From: Paraburkholderia polaris
GTDB taxonomy: Bacteria; Pseudomonadota; Gammaproteobacteria; Burkholderiales; Burkholderiaceae
Length of the DNA stretch: 64,000 bases
Assembly (NCBI RefSeq): GCF_012927345.1
Contig: NZ_JABBGJ010000001.1
Location: 62,001 to 126,000, forward strand
Direction of reading: 5' to 3'
In this document: positions 7,814-16,566 of the stretch, piece after piece
Layout: each line of letters begins with the position of its first letter
Numbering within the stretch: position 1 is the stretch's first letter
Translations under genes and position numbers: made by a program
The notes under the pieces: model-generated
Seen by the model: the letters and a program-made list of their open reading frames with translations, nothing else
Told to the model about the DNA's origin: nothing
Database searches by the model: none

Positions 7814-10759
7814 TCAGACCGCGCTTTCGCGCTCCATGTGCTCGTCACCTGCGCTGCGGTGCAGCGTCTGCTGTGCTTTCAGATAGCGTGCGAGTTCGGC
7901 GTTAGTCACGAAGCTCGCGGCGGAGGAGGCCGCGAGAATGTCCTTGGCCTCTTGCGGTCTCGCGATCGCGAAGCCCTGCACGTAGTCGACGCCTAGTTCC
8001 TTCAGCGCGCGCAAGGTCTCGAAGTCTTCGACCCATTCGGCGATGCTACGCATGCCGAGATTGCGTGCGAGCGTAATGATCGCCTCGACGATTGCGATGT
8101 CGGCCGGATGGTTACACATCGTGCGCACAAACTCGCCGTCGATCTTGAGTGCATCGGCCGACAGCTTCTTCAGGTAACGTAACGATGTCTGACCGGCGCC
8201 GAAATCGTCGATCGCGATCTTTGCGCCCATGTCGTGCACGCGCGCGATGAAGCGCTCTGTGTGCTCGAGATCGTGCAGCGCGATGCTTTCGGTGATTTCG
8301 ATGCACAGGTAATGGATGATGTCCTCGTGACGCGAGAACAGCGCGAACAGCTCGTCGAGGAAGTGTTCGTCGTTGAGCGAACCACCGCTCAGGTTCACGC
8401 ACACGAAGCAGGTGTTGGAGAGCGACGCGCGGTTCTCGCTGAGCCATGCGAGGGTCGTCGTGAGCACCCAGCGGTCGATCGCGATGATGGTGCCGGAGTC
8501 CTCGGCGGCGGCGATCAGCTTCGCGGCGGTCGCCACCGAGCCGTCCGGCATGCGCAGACGCAGCAGCACCTCGAAGTCGAGCGCTTCTGCCGGTGCGCGC
8601 ATCGACATGATCGGTTGCATCACGAGGAACAGTCCTTCGGGCAGCCGGCTCTGTCCCAGCGCCTCGATCAGATTGATCTCGGCGGCGCGCTCCTCGAACG
8701 CCGGCGCACCCTTGCGCAGTGCGACGAGCCGCGCATTGCCGCCGCGTTTCGCGGCGCGACACGCGCGGTCGGCATAGGCAAGGGCGTCCAGGACCCGTTC
8801 ACCTTGCGAGCACTCAACTACGCCGATCGACCCCCTGACCTGGAACGCTCGTGTGTCGACATGAAACGGTGCGGAGTTCAACGCCATGACGAGTTCACGG
8901 CAGCGCGCGATTGCATCGTCGATCGCCATGTTCGCGAGCACGCACACGAATTCGTCACCGCCAATGCGCCCGATCTGTACGTGAGGGCCGAGACGCTCGA
9001 CGAGGCGCGCCGCGACATGCCGCAGTATTTCGTCGCCGGTCCCGTGGCCGAACAGGTCGTTGAGCAGCTTAAACCGGTCGAGATCGAGATACGCGAGTGC
9101 CCACGGGCCGCTTTCGCCGCTTTGCCGGCCGATTGCATGCTCGATGCCGCGACGGTTCAGGAGACCGGTGAGGGGGTCGTGCTCGGCTAAAAAGTGCAGC
9201 CGCTCGACCGCTTTCGAGCGGTCCGTCACGTCCTCGAGCGAACCTTCGATGAAGCCGTTCGCGCGAATCGCCCGCAGCGAATAGCGCCGCGCGTCTGTCT
9301 TCGTGCCGGCTGCGCCCTCGATTTCGATCGACGCCGAGTCTTCGCGCTCCAGCAGTTCACCAAGGGCGCGCTCGGCGCCCGGGGCAAAATAGTCGGCCCA
9401 GCGATACGTGCCCTGGTGCTGATGAGACAGGCCCAGCATCGAGTGCAGCGCCGGATTGGCACGGACGAAGCAGCTTTCCCCGTTCAGCGTGAAGAGGCCG
9501 ATCGGCGTGACGTCATAGGTATTGCGCAGCTCGATCTGCATTTGCCGGCGGCGCTCGCGCTCTTCGCGCATGCGTTCCGCAATCGCGAACGCACACAGCA
9601 TGCTCGACGACAGCGCCGTCACCACGGGGCTCAGCGCGCCCGCCAGCGCTTTCACACCGAGCGCGGCGGCGAGTACTTCGGACAGTGTCGCGAATAGCAC
9701 GATGGCCATTGACGCGACATACCAGAGCACGGTGCGCGAACGCGCCTTGACTACCAACTGCGCGAGGAAGTAGGTCAGCACCAGTATGCAGAAGCTGGCG
9801 CTTGCCCACAGCACCGGAATGAAGTGCGCGTAACTCAGCGTGAATGCGGCGGCCATCAGCAGGCAGCCGCCATACCGCACGGCATGCAGGCTCCAGCGCA
9901 GGCCGATTGCTTTCAGCTCGCGGCGAAAGAGCTCCACAAAGAGCGTCGTGGTCAGCACGTAGTAGGACGCGAACGTGAATTCCCGCAAAAACGCGATATG
10001 GTCGGGCGGGATGAGCCGGCCCAACCATTCGGTATCGAAGCCCAACGCGTTGGCGCTTAACCGGAGGTTGCCGACGAGCCAGGCGGCAAAGATCACGTAA
10101 GTCCACTCGCGATTGATGATTGCCGTAACAAACACGAAGATCGCGAGCGTCAGCAGGCCGCCGGTGATCAGCGATGCGCCCTGTTGAAAATCAAGGGTTG
10201 ATATCTCGAGCTTTTCTTCGCTCGATGCAGAAGCGGCGATATACGCGGGTCCGGAGAAGGTGCCTCGGCACAGAATCTGCGCAGGGGGAGCATGCTCGTC
10301 GAGCCTGAGCGCAAAGCCGGCCTTGTTGAAGCTCATCTCGCCGCTCGTGCCATGGCGGTCGCCCGTGCCGAGCAGCGTCAAAACGGGGGCCGTCCGCCAG
10401 CAGGATAGCGTCTGCGCGTGCCGCGACGGCAGGTCGATGAACGTGGCGCCTTCACTCGCCAGGACAGGCGCGGTGAGCATGAACCAGAATGGCGTTTCCG
10501 CGAGATGGGTGCTGTAACGTGCAGTGGGCGCAGTGTCGCGCAGGCGGGCGATGGCGATGGCGGGCGACAGCGTCGCCGACGGATCCGCAAGCACGGGAAA
10601 GCTAAGCGGGACCGTCCCCGTGGTATCGAATTGGCGCGGCGCCCAGAGCATGACCGCGACGCTGCCAAGCACGATCACAAATGGCGCCACGTATACTGAG
10701 AACCGCTGGAAAGCCCAGCCGGTCAGTCGGTCCCGAAACGCCCACTTAACGCTTGTCAT
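7814..10759 (-). CDS. Membrane PAS-GGDEF-EAL cyclic-di-GMP protein
   Basis: This 981-residue protein starts with a membrane anchor (about 22-40), a periplasmic part to about 190 and a block of about seven helices (195-395), similar to 7TMR-DISM sensors. A PAS-like segment (about 412-515) follows, then a diguanylate cyclase domain with intact GGDEF at 600-604 and an EAL domain from about 695. The EAL signature reads E730-V-L; the IDDFGAG and AEWVE motifs and an ITES glutamate are kept, so phosphodiesterase activity remains possible. It should make and/or break cyclic-di-GMP in response to an envelope signal. AAGGG lies upstream of ATG 10759. Confidence 0.88.
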   Translation of the reverse strand: MTSVKWAFRDRLTGWAFQRFSVYVAPFVIVLGSVAVMLWAPRQFDTTGTVPLSFPVLADPSATLSPAIAIARLRDTAPTARYSTHLAETPFWFMLTAPVLASEGATFIDLPSRHAQTLSCWRTAPVLTLLGTGDRHGTSGEMSFNKAGFALRLDEHAPPAQILCRGTFSGPAYIAASASSEEKLEISTLDFQQGASLITGGLLTLAIFVFVTAIINREWTYVIFAAWLVGNLRLSANALGFDTEWLGRLIPPDHIAFLREFTFASYYVLTTTLFVELFRRELKAIGLRWSLHAVRYGGCLLMAAAFTLSYAHFIPVLWASASFCILVLTYFLAQLVVKARSRTVLWYVASMAIVLFATLSEVLAAALGVKALAGALSPVVTALSSSMLCAFAIAERMREERERRRQMQIELRNTYDVTPIGLFTLNGESCFVRANPALHSMLGLSHQHQGTYRWADYFAPGAERALGELLEREDSASIEIEGAAGTKTDARRYSLRAIRANGFIEGSLEDVTDRSKAVERLHFLAEHDPLTGLLNRRGIEHAIGRQSGESGPWALAYLDLDRFKLLNDLFGHGTGDEILRHVAARLVERLGPHVQIGRIGGDEFVCVLANMAIDDAIARCRELVMALNSAPFHVDTRAFQVRGSIGVVECSQGERVLDALAYADRACRAAKRGGNARLVALRKGAPAFEERAAEINLIEALGQSRLPEGLFLVMQPIMSMRAPAEALDFEVLLRLRMPDGSVATAAKLIAAAEDSGTIIAIDRWVLTTTLAWLSENRASLSNTCFVCVNLSGGSLNDEHFLDELFALFSRHEDIIHYLCIEITESIALHDLEHTERFIARVHDMGAKIAIDDFGAGQTSLRYLKKLSADALKIDGEFVRTMCNHPADIAIVEAIITLARNLGMRSIAEWVEDFETLRALKELGVDYVQGFAIARPQEAKDILAASSAASFVTNAELARYLKAQQTLHRSAGDEHMERESAV

Positions 10760-10854
10760 TTGCTGCCCTTCCCCAATGACTTCATTCTCGATTTCATTGT
10801 GATGCTGCGATGGTCAGCAGCGAAAGCACGACTGCGCTGACGCCACCGACTTCT

Positions 10855-10882
10855 TGCCCGCCCGAATTCCTTCGGGCGGGCA
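10855..10882. terminator. Strong GC-rich stem-loop
   Basis: An 11-bp perfect stem, GCCCGCCCGAA / TTCGGGCGGGC, with a four-base loop TTCC lies between the acyltransferase gene stop at 10890 and the start of the GGDEF gene at 10759. It is well placed to end the leftward acyltransferase transcript before the next gene. Confidence 0.6.
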
Positions 10883-10889
10883 TCTTGCT

Positions 10890-11684
10890 TTACGCTTCGC
10901 TCAGCGACCGCGGACGGCCTAAGGCGCTGCCCGGCAGGTCGCCGCACTCAGCGCCGTGGCCGGTTTCACCCTGCTTCGACGCAACGCTGACGTCGATATC
11001 GGGGTGATCCGTTTCAAAAAAGAATCCCAGGAACGGATGGTTGACCTTCGACCAGCGCTGACGGACCAAAGCAACCGGTTTCGCCATCACCCGATGGGGC
11101 ATCCCGCCAACGTGCGCCATCGGCAGGAATTCGTTCTGGCCATATACATCGCCGAACAGCATCGCTTCGTATTCCCGATCGAGCGGTGAACGCGCCGTAA
11201 TTAACATCCAGTCGACCCCGTTCTGCGCGCAATACATAAAAAACGCCTTGCACAGCGCCACCTTCACCGTCCGGCCGATTGCACCGCGCGCGACGCCGAG
11301 CCGCGTCGCCTCGGCGAGGCGCGCCTGGCCCAGCCAGTCCGGCAGGCGGACCGATTGTTCGACGGCAAGCGGACCGAATGCGTTCGTCTGGACCCGCATG
11401 GTGCCGAGCGGGCCGCCATCCAGCCGCGACTGCGCGAGTAGCACGACCGTGCCGGGCGCGCCATCCAACGCCTCGACGCCCATGGTCTCGGCAAATTCCG
11501 GCAAGTGGCGCCGATAGGCGGCGCGGCGCATCTCGACGGCCTTGTCGAGGTCAGCCAGGTTACTTACCACCTTTATCGTAAACGGCAACCTTTCCGTTTT
11601 CTTTACGGTGCTCAGATTAAAGCGTTCTTCGAGCGGCGCATAACCCGTATTTTGCGTCAAAACGACTGAATCGATGCGGTCCAT
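10890..11684 (-). CDS. FeeM/LuxI-like N-acyltransferase
   Basis: A 264-residue protein with a GNAT fold of the autoinducer-synthase/FeeM kind: a DLDKAVEMRRAAYRRH segment at about 45-60, a LGTMRVQTN beta strand, then LAEATRLGVARGAIGRTVKVALCKAFF and a VDWMLITAR strand. These match proteins annotated as long-chain N-acyl amino acid synthases or GNAT proteins related to acyl-homoserine-lactone synthases. The predicted role is transfer of a fatty acyl group from acyl-ACP to an amino-acid-like acceptor; the acceptor is unknown. ATG 11684 is preferred because the sequence before it lacks family character. The C-terminal 30 residues are polar and variable. No LuxR partner is nearby. Confidence 0.6.
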   Translation of the reverse strand: MDRIDSVVLTQNTGYAPLEERFNLSTVKKTERLPFTIKVVSNLADLDKAVEMRRAAYRRHLPEFAETMGVEALDGAPGTVVLLAQSRLDGGPLGTMRVQTNAFGPLAVEQSVRLPDWLGQARLAEATRLGVARGAIGRTVKVALCKAFFMYCAQNGVDWMLITARSPLDREYEAMLFGDVYGQNEFLPMAHVGGMPHRVMAKPVALVRQRWSKVNHPFLGFFFETDHPDIDVSVASKQGETGHGAECGDLPGSALGRPRSLSEA

Positions 11685-12088
11685 TTCAACCCCGTAGGTG
11701 AGTGAGAAAAAAAAGCGTCGCTGTGTCGACGCGGCAGAGACGCGCCTAACGCGACAAACTAGATTCTCATGAACGCAAACACGGTGATATGCACAGCCGG
11801 GAAAATTCGGAGAGCCGGGTTTGAGGAGAAAGTTTTTGGAATCCGAAAAGAATTTGCGCCAGAGACCTCGAACCGCCTTTCTGACTGAGGCGGCGAGCGC
11901 AAAAGTGCGTTTGAGGGAAGATTGAATCGATACCCGGCGGACGCCGGGCGGACACGGGCGAAAGCGCGAAACTTGTGGCCCGGCGCGCTCATCCGGGAAA
12001 AGCACCACATCGCGCGGCGTGTTAGCTACCTATACTCGGTTTTGGCCTGCTGTCGCCGACACGCGGCTTACCTCTTCTTGTCCACGCG
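11685..12088. other. Divergent intergenic region (acyltransferase / HEPN-NACHT gene)
   Basis: About 400 bases between two divergent genes. A leftward open frame crosses part of it but has no family resemblance. It must hold both promoters. No confident -35/-10 pair or palindromic operator was identified. Confidence 0.35.
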
Positions 12089-15000
12089 ATGAACCCGATC
12101 GACTTCGAGTCACTGCACGCGCGGTTGCTAGCTTCGGACGATGACGACATCAAAAAGACGGCGCATCATTTTGAACCGGTGTTTCGTAGCGTAAAGTTCC
12201 GGCCGCGCGAGCCGGTTTCTGCCGTCGACGACGCGCGCCTCGCGCAACTGTGCGCCGCTTTTCCGACGCCGTTCGCCCGCAAGGTGTCGGACTGGTCCGT
12301 TGCAATGGACACGCTGAACGCGAACTGTCGCGCGTGGGAAGCAGCAACAGGCGAATCGTCGTTAAAGCGCGAACTGCTGGCGGCCCAGGTTTCAAAAAGC
12401 TTTCAGGAGGTCTTCCTCAGCATCTGGGACTGCTGGCGGCAAATTGTCCATTTCCTGCCCTTCATCCTGATTGCGATGCTGCGTCGCATCGACGACGACA
12501 CGCTCCGCCAACATGCAGCGCACCAACTGGGTAGGGCGCTCTTTTTCTACAAAACCTTCTACGAAAAAATCGGCGACGCGCGCCGCCGTGAAGCCGACCA
12601 ACTGGAGCTGGTGATCTTCCTGCTGCTCGTGTTTCGCCGCCTGTCGCGCAGCCGTCAGCTAGGCAGTGAGTTTTTTTTCGCTCCGCTTGCGGCCAGTCAT
12701 CCGAACGGTTTTTCAGGCGTGTTCCCCGAGCGTTTCGACGAGAACCTGAGGCTGATCCAGCGAATCCGCAATCGCGTGATTCACGACGGCATTCAGAGCC
12801 GCGCGCCCGACCTGATCGAACCGGTCATCCGCCTCACCAGCGTGTGCTTTCTGGACATGCTCGGCACGCTGCTGCCGGTGTGCGAGGCGTATTCCATCGG
12901 CTATGTGCTGAACCTGCAGGTCGGTGAGGATCGCATCAAGGCCACGGTGCTGGATTTCTCCGGGCTCGAGGGTCCGCTGGAAATTCAGCGCGAGGTGGTG
13001 ACCGAGCCGCAATCCAGCGAATACGCATTTGAGGAGTTGCAGCTTTATCTGATCGCCAGACAGAGCGCTGCGAACACTGCGCCGCTCGGCCATGCGGATT
13101 ATCTCGATCTCACGCCGTTTCTGATCTCCGAGCGCCCGCGTGAAGCACCAGGCGGCCCGAGGCAAATGCTGTTCGCGCTGCAGCAGTATCTTGCGCCGCT
13201 CAGCCAGTTGCTGTTTCGGGAGTTGAGCGGCACGGCGCAACGCAACCTGCCACTCGGCGTCGACAATCCACAGGGACGCTCGCTGCTCGACAAGATCGAA
13301 AGCTTCAAGTCGCGCACCGGCGAACTGACCGCGCAGATCGTGATTCGTACCGGCTCGGGCGTCAGCGTCGCCCAAATGCGCAGCGTGCTGTGGAGCATCG
13401 CCAAACATCATTTGAGCGATCTTCTGCCGACCTCGCTTTATGACGAACGCGGCGCGCTCACGCCGCTGCAGATGACGTTGCCCGACGCGTCTCGCATGGC
13501 CTACGATCCCGCATTATTCGTCGAACCGCAAAACGGCGGCCAACTGCTGACCTTCTTCGGCTCCGACCGGCGTGGGCTGCTGGTGATCGGCGACTCGGGC
13601 TGCGGCAAGTCGAATCTGCTGATTCATCACTATCTGGCGAGCCTGCGCGCCGGCGGTCTCGCGATTTTTCTGGCCGGCAGGCAGTTCGATACGGCGTTGT
13701 TTCGCGACACGCTGGCCAACAGCGTGCTCGCGAAGGTGTCCGCCGACTGGAGGACGCTCGCCGACCTGCACGAATTTCTGGACGAGTACGACGAGACACT
13801 GCTGATCTTCATCGATGCGGTGAACGAATACAGCGGCAAGCAAGGCGCGCTCGCTCTGCTCGACGATCTGATCGATACGGTGCAGACCGATCCTGCGCTG
13901 CGCCGCTGCAAAGTGATCGCGAGTTGCCGCAGCGAGACGTGGAATCGCTATGCCGAGCAGCGCAGAAGGACGCTCGATGCCAGCGTTTTTCTACTCGAAG
14001 ACGGTGCGCCGCTGCACCTGCACGCCTTCGACAGTGTGGCGCTGAGGCGCACACTTTATGAGCATTACCAGCAGCACTATCGCTTGCTGCCCGCCTCGTT
14101 CGACGCGTTGTCCGACGCGGTGCGCGAGTTGATTGCGCAGCCTCTGCTGATGGCGCTGGTCGCGCAAGCCTATGCCAACGACAGGCCCGGCGAGGCCGCG
14201 CCCGGCGTCTCGATTCCCGCCGATCTCGACTACTACACGCTGTTCGACCGCCTGACTGAGCGCAAGAAAGACGCGGCCCTGGTGCTCGTACCGGTCGATG
14301 ACGTGCTCGATCGGGAAACCGCGCCGGAAAAGCTCGACAAGTTCTGCAGGCTGCTCGCCGAGATGATCTATGCGCGCCTGACGGCCCCAGGCTCGCGCAA
14401 GGACGGCGCCGCCAGCCGCGACGCAGTGCCGGTCGACGAAGTGGACAAAAACCCCGCACTGCAAGCGTATGTGCGGCGCAGCGGCGTACTTTGCATACTC
14501 GATCTGGCGCTCGGCGTCGGCCTGATCGAGCGCAGCGAGACGCCGCAGCGCGATCCGAACGGCAAGCGCATCGTCGGCCGCGCTTTCCGTTTTTTTCATG
14601 ATCAGTACACGCAGTACTGGCTATCGGCCGCCTATCAGCAAAGTATTCTCGGCTGGTTGGACGTCGAGGCGCTCGCCGATCCGGCACGGCTTGACGCACT
14701 AGTCGCGACGATGGCATCGATCGCCGCACACGCGATCGATGCGCCGGTGCTGACCGGCGCGCTCGACCACTGGCTACAGCGCAACCTGATTGATTTGCAC
14801 GAAGGCAAGCTCGCCCCCATGATGCCGCTGCTCGAGCGGATCGTCGCGCACGAGTCGGCCGCGTTGCAAGTGCAACTGGTATCGATGCTATCCACGTTGA
14901 TCTTGCGCGGCGCGCTGCCGGCGCCACAGGTGTACGAGCCGATCTTTGCGCAAGGCACGCCCGCGTTGCGCTTGCGCCTCGTGAGCAGCTTCGTCGATTT

Positions 15001-16558
15001 CTGGCCCGCGCTGCCGCCCGCCGCGGCGCGCGCACTGATCGAAGCCTGCGATGCGGAGCGCGACCGCGAAGTTCTGGAGCGTCTCGCGGACGTGTTTACC
15101 GTGCATCTGCTCGAAGATCATGCGGCGGTCATCGCTTACCTCGATACGGTGATCGACGCGTTCACCGCCGGCAGTGTGCTCAAGCTGGCGAGCGCGCGGC
15201 GGCAATTCCGTTTCATGCTGCAATTCACGGTGTTTTCGCTGATGGCGTCGTTCGATCACGCTGAGCGCGTCGCCGCGTTGCGGCAGTTGTTTCGCGCCAA
15301 ATATGCGTCGGTCGCCGATCTGCTGTTCGGCGCGGATCACGGTGCGAGTCTGAAGGCGAAAGCCCGCACGCTGTTCCGCCAGATCCTCTATGCGCGGGCC
15401 GAGAGTTTTGGTGTGTCGCAATGGCATCGCTTCATCGGCTACATGGAGGAAAGCGGCAATCGCGAGTTCTACGTCGCGCGCGACGGCGTGGTTCAGCACG
15501 ACCTGCTGCGCGAATTCCTGCCTTACGCGATCCAGTTGCATAACGGTGAGTTCGGCCAATTGACGCTCGAGCCGGGCACGCCGTTTCACGATTTGATGCT
15601 GCGTATGCTCGACTATCGCGTGATGAGCATCGTCGGCTATAACGCCGTGCTGGCGCTGCCGAGCGTGCTGCTCAGGCACGACTGGCCGGAGACCGAAGCG
15701 TTCGTGATGACATTGCTCGAGCGGCGTACCGACGCGGTCCGCTTCTTCGGCAACCTGCTGCTGCTCAATCTGTCGTATAGCGATCCGGCGCGGGCGCAGG
15801 CCTGCCTGAAGCTGATGCACGAGCGCATCGTGCCACTGATGCTGAGAGAGCGGCTCGACTGCGACTGGTCGATCATCTTCTGCATTGCCGATCTCGACGT
15901 GGAGGCGCTGTGGCCGACCTTCGAGCCCATCGTGCGGCAGCTGTTGGACCATGTCGAAAGTGCGGGCGATGCCGCCGCATGCGCCGCGTTCGGCGACGTA
16001 CTGTACAAAGTCTGCTATTGCCCGGAGATCCGGCTGGGCCGCCGTATGATCGAGTTTCTGCTGACCGGTCAGTCGCGCTTTCTCGGGCCGCTATGGCGCG
16101 TGTGCACGCTGAAGGTATTCGCCGCGATGCTGGCGCGCAGCCCGGCGACGCTGCGCGCCGTGTGCGCCGCGCATGGCGTCGGCGAATCAGTGATCCGCGA
16201 GGCGCGTGCGCTGCAGTCGGACGATATCGTCATGCAGAGCCGGTTGTTTCCCATGCAGGTCGATGTGAATCGATTTACCGCATGGGTGTATGTCGGCGAG
16301 CCGCGGCTGCGCCGGACCGTCATCAAGTACTTTGTCGGCAGCCTGGCAACCGGAGATTCAATCGAGGATTTTTCGACCGGCGTGCGGCAAACCGTGGTGG
16401 CACTGATGCGCGTGTTCTTCGGCGGCGACGCGACCCGTACGCACGAGGTGCCGGCCGGGCCACTGTCATTCGACGATATCGAGGCCGCCACGCTTGCAGC
16501 ACGCGGCTGGCGACGCCGCGCCGCGCGGGTGGCGATGGGGCCCGCCAGTTCTCCCTGA
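12089..16558 (+). CDS. HEPN-NACHT (STAND) NTPase with long helical C-terminus
   Basis: This 1489-residue protein has no signal peptide. Residues 1-300 are mostly helical and contain R227-N-R-V-I-H232, an R-x4-H motif of the type found in HEPN ribonuclease domains. The ATPase core follows: Walker A GDSGCGKS at 501-508, Walker B LLIFID576 followed by AVNE580, and a sensor strand KVIASCRSETW near 611, the pattern of NACHT-type STAND proteins. From about 880 to the end there are only leucine/alanine-rich helices, like a HEAT/TPR solenoid that could sense a ligand. STAND proteins of this layout often act in phage defence, with ligand binding switching on the effector. That role is inference. The start at ATG 12089 lacks a strong ribosome site. 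It converges with the MFS gene, eight bases apart. Confidence 0.72.
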   Translation: MNPIDFESLHARLLASDDDDIKKTAHHFEPVFRSVKFRPREPVSAVDDARLAQLCAAFPTPFARKVSDWSVAMDTLNANCRAWEAATGESSLKRELLAAQVSKSFQEVFLSIWDCWRQIVHFLPFILIAMLRRIDDDTLRQHAAHQLGRALFFYKTFYEKIGDARRREADQLELVIFLLLVFRRLSRSRQLGSEFFFAPLAASHPNGFSGVFPERFDENLRLIQRIRNRVIHDGIQSRAPDLIEPVIRLTSVCFLDMLGTLLPVCEAYSIGYVLNLQVGEDRIKATVLDFSGLEGPLEIQREVVTEPQSSEYAFEELQLYLIARQSAANTAPLGHADYLDLTPFLISERPREAPGGPRQMLFALQQYLAPLSQLLFRELSGTAQRNLPLGVDNPQGRSLLDKIESFKSRTGELTAQIVIRTGSGVSVAQMRSVLWSIAKHHLSDLLPTSLYDERGALTPLQMTLPDASRMAYDPALFVEPQNGGQLLTFFGSDRRGLLVIGDSGCGKSNLLIHHYLASLRAGGLAIFLAGRQFDTALFRDTLANSVLAKVSADWRTLADLHEFLDEYDETLLIFIDAVNEYSGKQGALALLDDLIDTVQTDPALRRCKVIASCRSETWNRYAEQRRRTLDASVFLLEDGAPLHLHAFDSVALRRTLYEHYQQHYRLLPASFDALSDAVRELIAQPLLMALVAQAYANDRPGEAAPGVSIPADLDYYTLFDRLTERKKDAALVLVPVDDVLDRETAPEKLDKFCRLLAEMIYARLTAPGSRKDGAASRDAVPVDEVDKNPALQAYVRRSGVLCILDLALGVGLIERSETPQRDPNGKRIVGRAFRFFHDQYTQYWLSAAYQQSILGWLDVEALADPARLDALVATMASIAAHAIDAPVLTGALDHWLQRNLIDLHEGKLAPMMPLLERIVAHESAALQVQLVSMLSTLILRGALPAPQVYEPIFAQGTPALRLRLVSSFVDFWPALPPAAARALIEACDAERDREVLERLADVFTVHLLEDHAAVIAYLDTVIDAFTAGSVLKLASARRQFRFMLQFTVFSLMASFDHAERVAALRQLFRAKYASVADLLFGADHGASLKAKARTLFRQILYARAESFGVSQWHRFIGYMEESGNREFYVARDGVVQHDLLREFLPYAIQLHNGEFGQLTLEPGTPFHDLMLRMLDYRVMSIVGYNAVLALPSVLLRHDWPETEAFVMTLLERRTDAVRFFGNLLLLNLSYSDPARAQACLKLMHERIVPLMLRERLDCDWSIIFCIADLDVEALWPTFEPIVRQLLDHVESAGDAAACAAFGDVLYKVCYCPEIRLGRRMIEFLLTGQSRFLGPLWRVCTLKVFAAMLARSPATLRAVCAAHGVGESVIREARALQSDDIVMQSRLFPMQVDVNRFTAWVYVGEPRLRRTVIKYFVGSLATGDSIEDFSTGVRQTVVALMRVFFGGDATRTHEVPAGPLSFDDIEAATLAARGWRRRAARVAMGPASSP

Positions 16559-16566
16559 AAGCAGGA

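Noticed and set aside
10890..11684. Acyltransferase as a true LuxI quorum-sensing synthase
   Set aside because: No LuxR gene nearby and the sequence fits the FeeM-like side of the fold better; kept as a general N-acyltransferase.
13809..15035. 408-residue leftward open frame inside the HEPN-NACHT gene
   Set aside because: Extremely Arg/Ala/Ser-rich with no domain, antisense to motifs that are clearly coding on the other strand.
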